Shown in pieces: positions 37,241 to 46,490 of a stretch of DNA of 64,000 nucleotides (position 1 is the stretch's first letter; every line of letters starts with the position of its first letter). Source of the stretch: Saccharibacillus sp. O23 (GTDB taxonomy: Bacteria > Bacillota > Bacilli > Paenibacillales > Paenibacillaceae); contig NZ_NJDE01000031.1 in assembly GCF_002205895.1 (NCBI RefSeq), positions 1 through 64,000 on the forward strand, in the 5' to 3' direction. The position numbers and the translations under genes are program-made. The notes beneath the pieces were generated by a model. The model was not told where the DNA came from, made no database searches, and worked only from the letters and a program-made list of their open reading frames with translations.

Positions 37241-38068
37241 TCAGCCTTTTACCGCACCTTCCGTGATCCCTTCCATAATGAAGCGTTGGCAGAACGCGTA
37301 GATGATCACGACCGGAATCGCGGTCAGCACGAGCGCGGCCAGAATCAACGACCATTCTTTGTTGTACTCCCCGAACAGCATATTGGTGGAGAGAATGAGC
37401 GTGTACCGGTCCACGTTGGTCAGCATCAGCAGCGGCAGCAGGAAGTCGTTCCAGACCCATAGAAAATCGAGAATCCCGATCGTGACCGTAATCGGCAGCA
37501 GCAGCGGGAAAATAATGCGGAAATACGTCTGGAACTCGCCGCAGCCGTCCATCTGGGCCGATTCTTCAAGCTCTCTCGGCACCGATTTGACGAAGCCGTG
37601 GTAGAGGAAGATCGCCATATTGACGCCCAACCCGACGTAGATGATGCCCAATCCCCAAGTGGTGCCTTGCAGTCCCAATGCTTTGGCGACCCGCGTCAGC
37701 GAGATCATGATCGAGTGAAAAGGAACCAGCATCGACGACACGAACATGATGAAGATGAACGCGCTCAGCCGGCCGGGCGTGCGCGACAGTTTGTAACCCG
37801 CAAGCCCTGCCGCAAAAATGATTCCCCCGATCCCGACCAACGAAACGATGACGGAATTCAGCGTGCTGCCGAGCAGATTGATCTGGTTGAACGCCTGACT
37901 GTAATTCTCGAAATGGAACTCTGTCGGCAGCGCCATGACCGATTCGAACATCTGCCCCTGCGTCTTGACCGAGTTCACCAGCGCCATGTAGACCGGGAAC
38001 ATGGTGACGGCGGCGAGGATGGTCAGAACCGTGTTGATCAGCAGGCCGGAAGCTCTGTTCTTCGTCAT
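37241..38068 (-). CDS. Carbohydrate ABC transporter permease (MalG type)
   Basis: 275 residues, six predicted helices and an EAA loop (VPRELEESAQMDGCGEFQTYFR). The C-terminal FCQRFIMEGITEGAVKG is typical. The ATG overlaps the stop of the upstream permease by 4 nt (ATGA), so the two are translationally coupled. GGAGGTGG precedes the start. It forms the channel with the next permease and is followed by the GH42 gene after about 150 nt. Confidence 0.94.
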   Translation of the reverse strand: MTKNRASGLLINTVLTILAAVTMFPVYMALVNSVKTQGQMFESVMALPTEFHFENYSQAFNQINLLGSTLNSVIVSLVGIGGIIFAAGLAGYKLSRTPGRLSAFIFIMFVSSMLVPFHSIMISLTRVAKALGLQGTTWGLGIIYVGLGVNMAIFLYHGFVKSVPRELEESAQMDGCGEFQTYFRIIFPLLLPITVTIGILDFLWVWNDFLLPLLMLTNVDRYTLILSTNMLFGEYNKEWSLILAALVLTAIPVVIIYAFCQRFIMEGITEGAVKG

Positions 38069-38943
38069 GCTTCCACCTCCCGTTTCTTCGTCACGCCGAC
38101 TTGAATCAACGTCAGGATCAGCACCAGCGCGAACAAGATGATCGATTTGGCGCTGGCGTAGCCGTAACGGAAGTTATTGGAGAACGCTTCTTCGTAGATG
38201 TTCATCGTGACCACCTGCGTGCTGCGTCCCGGACCACCTCCGGTGAGGCCGTAGACGACTTCGAACACTTTGAACGAACTGTTAAGCGTCAAGAACAAGC
38301 AGATGGTGATCGCCGGAGCGATCATCGGCAGCGTCACGCTGCGGAACCGCTGCCAAGCGTTCGCGCCGTCGATGACGGCCGCTTCTTTGAGCGATTGCGG
38401 CACTCCTTGCAGGCCCGCGAGATAGATGATCATCATATAGCCGACGCCGTTCCAGAGCGACACGATGAGAATCGAATAGAAAGAGAACTTGGGGTCCCCG
38501 ATCCACGATTGGTTAAGAAAAGTGAACGCCGTCTTCTCCGCGATCTGCGGGAGCACCTGCGAGAAGATGAACGTCCACATGAACGCGCTGATGATGACGC
38601 TGATCATGTTCGGCATGAAGAAGAGCGTCCGGAACAGCCCTTTCGAACGCGTGCGCGATTCGATCAGCACGGCGAGGAACAGCGCGAACACGTTCTGGAG
38701 CACGACCATGACGATGACGTATTTCAGCGTAAACCAAAGCGAGTTGACGAAATCCGGATCTTCTTTGAACACTTCGACGAAGTTCGCGAAGCCGATCAGG
38801 TCGTAATCCCGATTCAGCCCGTTCCAGTCGGTAAAGCTGTAGTAGAACGCCCCGATCATCGGAATGAGCAGGAACGCGATATAGAAAATCAGCGCCGGAG
38901 CCGTAAAAGCGAACAGCGAGACGTATTTATTGCGCGTGGACAA
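38065..38943 (-). CDS. Carbohydrate ABC transporter permease (MalF type)
   Basis: 292 residues. Helical start YVSLFAFTAPALIFYIAFLL and EAA loop VPQSLKEAAVIDGANAWQRFR. The start codon is TTG (at 38943) with GAGGTGA upstream; no better ATG is in frame nearby. It is preceded by an unusual 484-nt gap that holds the inverted pair of structured repeats and separates it from the binding-protein gene. Confidence 0.92.
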   Translation of the reverse strand: MSTRNKYVSLFAFTAPALIFYIAFLLIPMIGAFYYSFTDWNGLNRDYDLIGFANFVEVFKEDPDFVNSLWFTLKYVIVMVVLQNVFALFLAVLIESRTRSKGLFRTLFFMPNMISVIISAFMWTFIFSQVLPQIAEKTAFTFLNQSWIGDPKFSFYSILIVSLWNGVGYMMIIYLAGLQGVPQSLKEAAVIDGANAWQRFRSVTLPMIAPAITICLFLTLNSSFKVFEVVYGLTGGGPGRSTQVVTMNIYEEAFSNNFRYGYASAKSIILFALVLILTLIQVGVTKKREVEA

Positions 38944-39021
38944 AGCAAGTCACCTCTCTCGGATGGTGGGATGGAGTGCTGGCATGGTAGAAGGAGATCC
39001 TATTCGTTTGAAGAAGCTTAG

Positions 39022-39145
39022 AGCGCTACAGGGGAAATTCGTTTCGGTCGCTGTTTCACTCGGGAAATAAGATTAAAGTTTTAGCGGATTTTTCCCGAGT
39101 TCAAAGGCGAACATTCCATTCCTCCACTGAATTTCCCCTTCCGCT
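39022..39145 (+). repeat. Structured repeat copy A
   Basis: Outer helix P1 GGGGAAATTC (39031-39040) with GAATTTCCCC (39129-39138). Inner helix P2 ACTCGGGAAA (39058-39067) with TTTCCCGAGT (39091-39100). The 5' core between them is GTTTCGGTCGCTGTTTC (17 nt); the 3' core, 28 nt, begins TCAAAGGCGAACATTCC. A short extra pairing AGCG/CGCT flanks P1. Same architecture as copies B, C and D. Confidence 0.85.
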
Positions 39146-39240
39146 AATCGCTTCATCAAGAATTTGATCTTCTACTCCCTCCCAGCGGCTTGGGTGGCTG
39201 GTTTTGTAGGACCAGTTCGGCCTTTTGAAAAGGCTAAGGG

Positions 39241-39360
39241 CGGAGGGAGAAATTCAGTGCAGGAACGATAGTGTTCGCCTTTGAACTCGGAAAGCTTCCT
39301 TGTTACAATCAATCCTGCTTTCCGAGTGAGACAGCGACCGAAACGAATTTCTCCCGGAGC
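39241..39360 (-). repeat. Structured repeat copy B
   Basis: Read on the minus strand. P1 GGGAGAAATTC with GAATTTCTCCC (plus positions 39345-39355 and 39245-39255). P2 ACTCGGAAAGC with GCTTTCCGAGT (39317-39327 and 39285-39295). 5' core GTTTCGGTCGCTGTCTC (17 nt). The 29-nt 3' core begins TCAAAGGCGAACACTATCG. It points toward copy A. Confidence 0.85.
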
Positions 39361-39427
39361 CCGACCCGCCTTTTCACGCCCCCGAACAGGGCCTACAATT
39401 CAGAAGGCGGCCGAAGCCGCCCCCTTC

Positions 39428-40711
39428 TTATTTTTTGTTTACTTTGTTATAGTCCTTCCACGCTTTGTCCAGCGCCGCGACCAGTTGGTCTTGATCCATC
39501 TGTCCGCTGAAGTAGCTTTGCAGGCCTTTGCCGACTTCGTCTTTGACGGCTTGAGGAATAACCGGATCTTGGTACGACTTGCCGTCGTTCACGTAAGCCA
39601 TCGCGTCTTCGACCCACGGGTACGTCTCGAATTTATGCGTTTTGGCGACCGGGTTGAATTTGAGGCTTTCGTAGAATTTGCTCGAATCTTTGTCGTCCAG
39701 CACGTAGTTGATGAAGTCCAGCGCGTACTCTTTGTTTTTGCTCGTCGGGGATACGGCGAGCGCCGTCGACGTGCTCAAGTCGATCATCGTGGCGTTCGGA
39801 TCGTCGTTGATCGGCAGCGCGGCTACGCCGAAATCGAGGTCCGGATTGGACTTGAGGATTGTGTCCGCGTACCACGGGCCTTGCACCCACATCGCGGCTT
39901 TGCCGGTCGCGAAAGCGGCCGCGCCGTCGTCGGCGCTGACTTCCAGCGCGCGGTCGGTGCCGTTGGCGTTGACCAGATCGACGATCTCGAACATCTGCTT
40001 CATTTCGGAAAACGAACCTTCGTTTTTGCCCATGCGTTCGATAAAGTCTTTGTTGGTCGTGTTGACCAGCGCGCCGACCGACAGCGGCAGGAACAGCTGC
40101 GGCACCCACGCTTCCGAATACGACAACTCGAACGGTTTGATGCCCGCTGCGTTCAGTTTCTCGACGACCGCTTTCATCTCGGTCAGCGTCTTCGGAGGCG
40201 TCAGGCCCTGCTCTTTGAAAATCGTCTTGTTATAGAGGTAGCCCCAAGCGAGCGTCTCCATCGGCACGGACAGTACTTTGCCGTCGATGGTGACGGAAGG
40301 CTTCACGCTGTCGAGCAGCTTGTCCACGAACGGTTGGTTCGACAGGTCTTCCATATAGCCCGCGCGGTAAAAGTCGGGCGCTTCGTTGACGGCATGCAGG
40401 CTGTAGATGTCCGGCGCGTCGTTGGACGCCATGCGCGTCTTGAGAATCTGCGGCGCGTTGTCCGAGTTCGGCATTTCGAGCTGGACTTTGATATCCACGT
40501 TCTTGTCGGCTTTTTCTTTGGCCACGAACTGATCGATATACGTCTGATACTGGTCTTTGAAACGAGGCTGCGCGATAAAGAACTTCAACGTCACTTCTTT
40601 GGCTCCCGAACCGCCCGATCCGTTTGCTTGGTTGTCGGATGAACCTCCGCAGCCGCTCAGCAGTCCGACCAGCAGCAGCGAAGCCAACGTTCCGCCCCAA
40701 ATCTTTTTCAT
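39428..40711 (-). CDS. Extracellular solute-binding lipoprotein of sugar ABC transporter
   Basis: 427 residues. Lipoprotein signal with lipobox LLSGC and a Gly/Ser/Asn tether. The mature part has the usual family-1 binding-protein pattern (LNAAGIKPFELSYSEAWVPQ, GKAAMWVQGPWYADTILKSN). It is the first gene of the operon with two permeases and the GH42 enzyme, and is preceded by two cre-like sites. A galactoside or arabinogalactan oligosaccharide ligand is inferred from the GH42 gene only. Confidence 0.93.
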   Translation of the reverse strand: MKKIWGGTLASLLLVGLLSGCGGSSDNQANGSGGSGAKEVTLKFFIAQPRFKDQYQTYIDQFVAKEKADKNVDIKVQLEMPNSDNAPQILKTRMASNDAPDIYSLHAVNEAPDFYRAGYMEDLSNQPFVDKLLDSVKPSVTIDGKVLSVPMETLAWGYLYNKTIFKEQGLTPPKTLTEMKAVVEKLNAAGIKPFELSYSEAWVPQLFLPLSVGALVNTTNKDFIERMGKNEGSFSEMKQMFEIVDLVNANGTDRALEVSADDGAAAFATGKAAMWVQGPWYADTILKSNPDLDFGVAALPINDDPNATMIDLSTSTALAVSPTSKNKEYALDFINYVLDDKDSSKFYESLKFNPVAKTHKFETYPWVEDAMAYVNDGKSYQDPVIPQAVKDEVGKGLQSYFSGQMDQDQLVAALDKAWKDYNKVNKK

Positions 40712-40747
40712 CTTCCATGACCCCCTCGGTCTGTAATGATGGCTTGT

Positions 40748-40761
40748 TGATCACGCTTACA
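40748..40761 (-). promoter_or_regulatory. Putative cre site 1 upstream of the binding-protein gene
   Basis: TGTAAGCGTGATCA on the minus strand matches the cre consensus at 13 of 14 positions. It lies about 40 nt upstream of the start. Confidence 0.5.
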
Positions 40762-40781
40762 ATTGCATTCTAACGTCTTTT

Positions 40782-40795
40782 TGTAAGCGCTTAAT
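40782..40795 (+). promoter_or_regulatory. Putative cre site 2 upstream of the binding-protein gene
   Basis: TGTAAGCGCTTAAT matches the cre consensus at 13 of 14 positions and contains the palindromic core AAGCGCTT. The spacing to site 1 is 34 nt centre to centre, close to an integral number of helical turns. Confidence 0.55.
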
Positions 40796-40822
40796 TGGAC
40801 AGGATTGGGGCATCTCTTTGGA

Positions 40823-41917
40823 TTATATTGAACCTCGCGTCAATTCGCCCGGCGCGATCCCGTACTGCTTCTTGAACACGCGGTAGAAATAACCCAAGTC
40901 TTCGTAGCCGCACATTTCGCTCGCCCGGCGGATCGGCACGCCGTCGAGAATCCACTGACGCGCTTTGTCCATGCGCACCTGCTGGACGTAATCGGTCAGC
41001 GTCTGCCCGAACTCTTGCCGGAACGCGCGGCTGAGATATTCTTTCGAGACGAAAAAGCAGCGGGCGAGGCTGTCCAGCGACAGCGGATCGGCAAAATGCT
41101 CCGCGACATAAGCCCGCACTTCGTTCAGATCGAGCCGGTCGCGGAATTTCCGGCGGCGGATCAGTTCATCCAACGATTCCGCGTACAAGTCCGCGAGGCC
41201 TTCGAGCTCCGGCACTCCCGCGTCGCCGGAAAACGAATCGGCCGCGATCGGCTCCTCCTGCCCGTGCGCGGCCCGCAGTTCGCGCAGCAGCTCGTGCAGT
41301 TCGCGCGCGATGCGGCGGTTGGACGCAGCCGCGTCTTCGCGGGCCGAGCGCTCCGCCGCCAGGTCTTCCAGCGCGCGGCGCAGTTCCGGGGCGCGCAGCT
41401 CGCCGTAATAGGCGACCAGCAGCGGCTCGAGGCCGCGAAGCAGCTGACGCGTCTCGTCGTCCGGCGCGAAAGCTTCCTGCTCGAGAGCATCCATCTCCAG
41501 CAGATCCGTTCGGCATTTCTCGAGCGTGCGGTTCAATTCTTCGGGATCGACCGGCTTGAGCAGATAATCGTTGGCCCGGTAACGGATCGCCTGCTTCAGA
41601 TAAGCGAAATCGTCGTATCCGCTGACCACGATCACTTTGATCTTCGGATACCGTTCGTTCAGCGTCTTCATCAAGCCGACGCCGTCGAGACCCGGCATGT
41701 TCATATCCGTGATGACCAGCCGGATGCCGGCTTCTTCGTCCGCGATCTTGCGCAGCGCCCCCTCGCCGTCCTCGGCTTCCGCGACCGCTCGGATACCCAA
41801 GCGTTCCCACTCGCCGAAACGACGAATGATCGCCCGCGTCGCCGCTTCGTCGTCCACGATCAAAGCCCGGATTTCTTCGCCGCCTTTTGACCGGTTTCCG
41901 TTCGTTTCGTTCTTCAT
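40823..41917 (-). CDS. Response regulator with AraC DNA-binding domain (YesN type)
   Basis: 364 residues from the ATG at 41917; a longer upstream frame is a shadow of the kinase gene. The receiver domain opens with IRALIVDDEAATRAIIRR and has the phospho-acceptor Asp in VITDMNMPGLDGVGLM. The middle is helical linker, and the C-terminal AraC domain ends YEDLGYFYRVFKKQYGIAPG. The ATG overlaps the kinase stop (ATGA). It and the kinase almost certainly activate the adjacent GH42/transporter operon in response to an extracellular sugar. Confidence 0.93.
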   Translation of the reverse strand: MKNETNGNRSKGGEEIRALIVDDEAATRAIIRRFGEWERLGIRAVAEAEDGEGALRKIADEEAGIRLVITDMNMPGLDGVGLMKTLNERYPKIKVIVVSGYDDFAYLKQAIRYRANDYLLKPVDPEELNRTLEKCRTDLLEMDALEQEAFAPDDETRQLLRGLEPLLVAYYGELRAPELRRALEDLAAERSAREDAAASNRRIARELHELLRELRAAHGQEEPIAADSFSGDAGVPELEGLADLYAESLDELIRRRKFRDRLDLNEVRAYVAEHFADPLSLDSLARCFFVSKEYLSRAFRQEFGQTLTDYVQQVRMDKARQWILDGVPIRRASEMCGYEDLGYFYRVFKKQYGIAPGELTRGSI

Positions 41918-43695
41918 GCTTCCGTCTCCTCTCCGCCCGATGCGGGCATACGCACAGTCACGACCGTGCCGCTGCCTTCTTCTCCGTCGATCGCGATGCC
42001 GTAAGGCGTTCCGTAACGCAGCCGCAGCCGCGCTTCGACGTTGGTCAACCCGATATGTTCCCCTTTTCCGCCGATCCGGCCGGCTCCGCGTTCGATATCC
42101 GCAATCAGCCTCCGTCGTTCTTCTTCCCCGATGCCTCGGCCGTTGTCGCGGATCTCGATCTCCAGATCGTCGCCGATCCGCCGGGCGGCAATATCCAGCT
42201 TCCAACAGGCGAGACTCGGGCCGAACGCGTGCTGAAACGCGTTCTCCGCGATCGGCTGCAGAATCAGCTTCGGCACCAATACGTCTTCCGTTCCTTCTCC
42301 GATCGTCAAAGTCGTCTCGATGCGTCCGGGGTACCGATGTTCTTGAATGAACAGATAATTTTGCAGATGCCGCAGTTCTTCGCGCAGTTCCACCCGTCCG
42401 GCCGGGCCGCGCACGATATAACGGAACATCTCGCTCATCGCCCGAATGACCGCGTACAGCCGCTCCGGCGTTTCCGTGAACGCCATGCCGCCGATCAATT
42501 GAAGCGTGTTTTGCAAAAAATGAGGGTTGATCTGCGCTTGCAGCGCCGTCAATTGGGCCGTCTTCTTCTCCAGATTCAACGCGTATTCCGTATGGATATG
42601 TTCTCGAATCCGTTTGGACATCTTATGCATCCGCAGCTCCAACAGACCGATCTCGTCCGTTCTGCCCGTCAGCGGCGTGCCTTCTTTGATAAACGAGATG
42701 TTCTGGATCGAGCGCGCCAGCTTGACGATCGGGGCGGTCGTTTTCCAAGCCGCGAACGCCGCGGCGATCACGGCGAGCAGAACGGCGGCCGCCCCGACGA
42801 TCGAGCCGTAACGGAGCGTACGCTCGGCGCTGAGGTCGACGGCCGTGCGCGGAACCACTTTGACGATGCGGAGTCCCCAAGAATCCAGCGTATCGTAGAA
42901 GACGTAAGCGTCCTCCGTTTGCGTGTAGCCCGATCCTTCGAGCGCGCCGATCGATGCTCCGATCCCGTCCGCCGAACTTCCCGTCGGGCTGTAGAGCTTG
43001 CCGCCGGCCGCGTCGGTAATCAGCAGCTCCCCGCTTCCGTCCGGATTCAACAGTTCGATCACCCGGTCGGCAAACCGCCAGTTGATCCGTAGCGTCACGT
43101 ATCCTTGGCTTTCTCTCGTTTCGAATCGGCGCAGCGCGCGAATCATCTCGAACGAATCGGCGGAATCGGGACTGCTGCGGATCTGCACGTCCAGATTCTG
43201 TTCCTGCATGCTGCGATATTCTTCCGGCATTTCCTGCGTCACCCGGCTGTTCGCTTCCATCGTGCTGACCGTGATCGTCTTGCCGCTGCGGATCAGATAC
43301 AATTCGATATCGTGCAGTTGGGTATTCGAGGTGTAAAAGACCGAGAGGATCGTGTCCAGAAGCGCTTTCTGCTGCGGATACAGCGAACCGCTTTGTCCGT
43401 CTTCGACCGCTTTGAGGTAATTGTTCAAGCTGGGGCTGATAAAAATGGTGTACGTCAGCGTATTGAACTCGGATAACTTCTCGTCCAAATAACCTCCGGC
43501 CCATTTGACCGTGGACAGATTGGACTGGATGACTTCGTCCTCGACCGAACTGCGCGTATTGTAAGCGGCAAGCTGCGTCACGGCAAATACCGGGAGCACG
43601 CCGAGCGGAATAAGCAGCACCGTTAAGCGAAGACGAAAACTTCGACGAAACGGCCTCGACAGACTCGAATAAAGCGCTTTCCAAAACTCCGACAT
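41914..43695 (-). CDS. Sensor histidine kinase (YesM type)
   Basis: 593 residues from the ATG at 43695, with AAGGAGAG upstream; an ATG 24 codons earlier lacks such a site. An N-terminal membrane helix (LTVLLIPLGVLPVFAV), a large extracytoplasmic sensor domain and a second helix (near residue 300) precede HAMP. The His_kinase domain has the conserved INPHFLQNTLQLIGG phospho-acceptor His. N- and G-boxes (LQPIAENAFQHAF, IRDNGRGIGEE) complete the ATPase. It pairs with the response regulator that overlaps its stop. Confidence 0.94.
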   Translation of the reverse strand: MSEFWKALYSSLSRPFRRSFRLRLTVLLIPLGVLPVFAVTQLAAYNTRSSVEDEVIQSNLSTVKWAGGYLDEKLSEFNTLTYTIFISPSLNNYLKAVEDGQSGSLYPQQKALLDTILSVFYTSNTQLHDIELYLIRSGKTITVSTMEANSRVTQEMPEEYRSMQEQNLDVQIRSSPDSADSFEMIRALRRFETRESQGYVTLRINWRFADRVIELLNPDGSGELLITDAAGGKLYSPTGSSADGIGASIGALEGSGYTQTEDAYVFYDTLDSWGLRIVKVVPRTAVDLSAERTLRYGSIVGAAAVLLAVIAAAFAAWKTTAPIVKLARSIQNISFIKEGTPLTGRTDEIGLLELRMHKMSKRIREHIHTEYALNLEKKTAQLTALQAQINPHFLQNTLQLIGGMAFTETPERLYAVIRAMSEMFRYIVRGPAGRVELREELRHLQNYLFIQEHRYPGRIETTLTIGEGTEDVLVPKLILQPIAENAFQHAFGPSLACWKLDIAARRIGDDLEIEIRDNGRGIGEEERRRLIADIERGAGRIGGKGEHIGLTNVEARLRLRYGTPYGIAIDGEEGSGTVVTVRMPASGGEETEA

Positions 43696-44050
43696 CGAAA
43701 CTCTCCTTCCTCGCGGGCCGCCTTCATGCCAGGCAGCCGTTCGGGCATCGGCGATCGGCCGCGTCATGTACGCTTCCGCATGCCGCGCTCCCTCGCTTTA
43801 GAGAGATTATAGCGTATGCTCCGCCGACGGACGAGCGATTCTTGCCGACCGCTGTCCCGCTCGGCTCGCGCGCTTGGCGTTCCGCTCTTTTTACGTGCCG
43901 TTAACGGTTCGACGCGCCGCATCCCGAAGCCGATCGAATTTCGCTTGGCGAATCGCGTCTTCGGCCTTTCGATCCGGACATTTCTTTGATCGCGACGTTG
44001 ATCGTTCTGTTCCTATGCCCGTTTTGGAATTAAAATGGGAAATGGGATTT

Positions 44051-44082
44051 TTTACATTCGCTTAACAAAACGACGTTATAAT
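44051..44082 (+). promoter_or_regulatory. Putative PhoP-type promoter of ppk
   Basis: TTTACA at 44051 and TTAACA at 44062 are two PhoP-box-like hexamers spaced 11 nt. TATAAT follows at 44077-44082. B. subtilis PhoP sites are TTAACA-type repeats with about 11-nt periodicity, so phosphate-dependent control is plausible; only two repeats are present. Confidence 0.5.
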
Positions 44083-44182
44083 GGGGAGAGCTGCCCCGCG
44101 TTCCGGCTTGGCCGCCGGATTCCGTGAGGGCCAAAAGTGCAAATTTCCGACAAGGAAGACCGACCTGCGACCTCAGCCGCTT

Positions 44183-44212
44183 TTTGTGCGTAGACACTTT
44201 CATGGATTATAC
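44183..44212 (+). promoter_or_regulatory. Second possible promoter of ppk
   Basis: TTGTGC at 44183-44188 and TATACT at 44207-44212, 18-nt spacing. It would give a short leader of about 60 nt; the upstream promoter gives about 190 nt. Confidence 0.45.
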
Positions 44213-44276
44213 TGCTAATAAGAAACGCGTCCACCGGCCGAGACTCGCCTAACGCGAACAAATCATTGGAGGAATT

Positions 44277-46376
44277 ATGGATAACCATGCCCATCGGGGA
44301 ACTTCCCCCTACTACATCAACCGTGACCTCAGTTGGATCGAATTCAATTACCGCGTGCTCGAAGAAGCTCAAGACCCGGACACGCCGCTTTTGGAACGCG
44401 CCAAGTTTCTCGGAATCGTCTCGCGCAACTTGGACGAATTCATGAGCGTCCGGGTAGCGGGTATCCGCAATCAGCTCAAAGCCGGTATCACCAAAAAAGA
44501 TTTCTCGGGCTATACGCCGCAGGTCCTGTATAAAAGATTGTCCAAACGCATCGAAAAGATGGTAACCGCGGAGTATCGCACGTACCGCGAACTCGCCCGT
44601 CTGATGAGCAAAGAACATCTGATGCTGAGCCTCTACGAAGATCTCAACAACAGCCAGCAGAAGTCGGCGGACGATTATTTCCACGACGTGATCTTCCCGA
44701 TCTTGACGCCGATGGCGGTCGATCTCAGCCGTCCGTTCCCGCTCGTCCACAGCCAGAACGTGTATCTCGCGGCCGTGCTCGAACGCGAGAACGCGACCGT
44801 CGATCTGCCCGACGACGAACGGTATTATTTCGCGATCGTGCAGGTGCCTTCGATCCTGCCGCGCCTCGTGCCGGTCGCAAGCCGAAGCCACAGCAAGAAA
44901 CAGAGTTACGTCTTGATCGACGAACTGATCTGCCATCATATCCAGACGCTGTTCAGCGGCTACAAGCCGGTCGCGGTTCACGCTTTCCGTTTGACCCGGG
45001 ACGCCGATCTGGAGATCAACGAAGAAGAAGCCGACGACCTGCTCGAAGAGATCGAGAACAAGCTGCGCAAGCGCCGCCGCGGCGCGCCGGTGCGGTTGGA
45101 GATCCAGAAAGATTTTCATCCGTACGCGCTTAAGCTGCTGCTCGAAGAATTCGAGATCGAAGACGCCGTTTACGAGATCGACGGTCCGATCGATCTCGGC
45201 TTCATGACTTCGTTCGGCGGGGCGGTCCAGAATCGCGACGCCTTGCGTTATCCGCCCGCCAAATCGATCTACCCGCCGGAGTTCCCGGAAGGCGAAGACA
45301 CGGACTTTTTCGCCACGCTCAAAGAACGCGACGTGCTGCTGCACCATCCGTTCGAATCGTTCGACGCGGTGAGCGATTTCGTCGAGCAGGCCGCCGAAGA
45401 TCCGAACGTGATGGCGATCAAGATGACGCTCTACCGCGTCAGCAGCAAATCGCCGATCATCCGGTCGTTGGCGCAGGCCGCCGAAGCGGGCAAGCAGGTG
45501 ACGGTCGTGGTCGAACTCAAAGCGAGATTCGACGAAGAACGCAATATCACGTGGGCGCGCGAGCTGGAGAAAGCCGGCTGCCACGTCGTCTACGGTTTGG
45601 TCGGACTCAAAACGCACGCCAAAGCGATCTTGATCGTGCGTCGGGAAGAAGACGGGCTTCGCCGGTATGTCCATATGGGCACCGGCAACTACAACGATAT
45701 CACCGCAAGATTGTACACCGACGTGGGCTTGATGACGTCCAACCCGTCGATCGGCGAAGACGCGTCGGAGCTGTTCAACCATATTACCGGCTATTCGCGC
45801 CATCCGGACTGGCAGAAGATCTCCGTCGCGCCGGATACGATGATGGGCACGTTCGTGACGAACATCCGCCGCGAAGCCGAACATGCCAAAGCGGGACGCC
45901 CGACGCATATCATCGCCAAGTTCAATTCGCTGTCCAACCAACAGATCATCGACGAGCTGTACGAAGCTTCCCAAGCCGGCGTCAAGATCGATCTGATCGT
46001 GCGCGGCGTCTGCTGCCTGCGTCCCGGCGTGCAGGGATTGAGCGAGAACATCACGGTCCGCAGCATCGTCGACCGCTACCTCGAACACTCGCGGATCTTC
46101 TACTTCGAGAACGGCGGAGAATCGGAAATTTTCTTGGCGAGCGCCGACTGGATGACCCGCAACCTGACCCGCCGCGTCGAGCTGATGTGCCCGATTCTCG
46201 ATCCGGCCTGCAAAGATACGCTGCTCAACATCGTGAAGCTGTATCTCAAAGACAACGTGAAAGCCCGCATCTTGACCTCGAGCGGCAGCTACGAACCGTT
46301 CGAGAACGGCGAAGAACCGTTCCGCAGCCAATTCCGCGCCGAAGACATTCGGGCTTGGAAGTCCACGCTGGCTTGA
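44277..46376 (+). CDS. ppk1: Polyphosphate kinase 1
   Basis: 699 residues, the normal PPK1 length. The N-terminus (YYINRDLSWIEFNYRVLEEA) is typical. The two PLD-like halves carry the catalytic stretch HMGTGNYNDITARLYTDVG with HITGYSR, and VVVELKARFDEERNI in the other half. It polymerises the terminal phosphate of ATP into polyphosphate. TTGGAGGA precedes the start. It is convergent with ppx beyond a shared terminator. Confidence 0.97.
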   Translation: MDNHAHRGTSPYYINRDLSWIEFNYRVLEEAQDPDTPLLERAKFLGIVSRNLDEFMSVRVAGIRNQLKAGITKKDFSGYTPQVLYKRLSKRIEKMVTAEYRTYRELARLMSKEHLMLSLYEDLNNSQQKSADDYFHDVIFPILTPMAVDLSRPFPLVHSQNVYLAAVLERENATVDLPDDERYYFAIVQVPSILPRLVPVASRSHSKKQSYVLIDELICHHIQTLFSGYKPVAVHAFRLTRDADLEINEEEADDLLEEIENKLRKRRRGAPVRLEIQKDFHPYALKLLLEEFEIEDAVYEIDGPIDLGFMTSFGGAVQNRDALRYPPAKSIYPPEFPEGEDTDFFATLKERDVLLHHPFESFDAVSDFVEQAAEDPNVMAIKMTLYRVSSKSPIIRSLAQAAEAGKQVTVVVELKARFDEERNITWARELEKAGCHVVYGLVGLKTHAKAILIVRREEDGLRRYVHMGTGNYNDITARLYTDVGLMTSNPSIGEDASELFNHITGYSRHPDWQKISVAPDTMMGTFVTNIRREAEHAKAGRPTHIIAKFNSLSNQQIIDELYEASQAGVKIDLIVRGVCCLRPGVQGLSENITVRSIVDRYLEHSRIFYFENGGESEIFLASADWMTRNLTRRVELMCPILDPACKDTLLNIVKLYLKDNVKARILTSSGSYEPFENGEEPFRSQFRAEDIRAWKSTLA

Positions 46377-46446
46377 TCGAGCGGCGACTCGCCAGAGATC
46401 GAGGAAACGATGCTGTTTCGAGAATCTTCGGACGGATCTTCCCGTA

Positions 46447-46490
46447 AAAAAGAACCCGAATCCCCCAATCAGGCGGGGTTCGGGTTCTTT
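46447..46490. terminator. Bidirectional terminator between ppk and ppx
   Basis: AAAGAACCCGAA, one bulged T, and CCCC pair with GGGG and TTCGGGTTCTTT around a short loop. A-run on the left and T-run on the right. Confidence 0.9.

Larger units (their letters stand above)
38944..39427. other. Intergenic gap of the transporter operon holding two structured repeats
   Basis: The 484 nt between binding protein and first permease carry no gene. They hold copies A (39022-39145) and B (39241-39360) in convergent orientation. Between them are further short inverted repeats, e.g. CTGGT/ACCAG and GCCTTTT/AAAAGGC at about 39201-39235. Confidence 0.7.
43696..44276. other. Divergent intergenic region between kinase and ppk
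   Basis: About 580 nt between the divergent kinase and ppk genes. No gene is seen. The ppk side has two possible promoters, listed separately. The first 340 nt adjacent to the kinase start show no clear feature. Confidence 0.5.

Noticed and set aside
39031-39138. Reading structured repeats A-D as plain transcription terminators
   Set aside because: No U-tract follows P1 or P2, and the long conserved cores are not explained by termination.
44076-46331. 751-codon minus-strand frame opposite ppk
   Set aside because: ppk is unambiguous; the antisense product has no family features.
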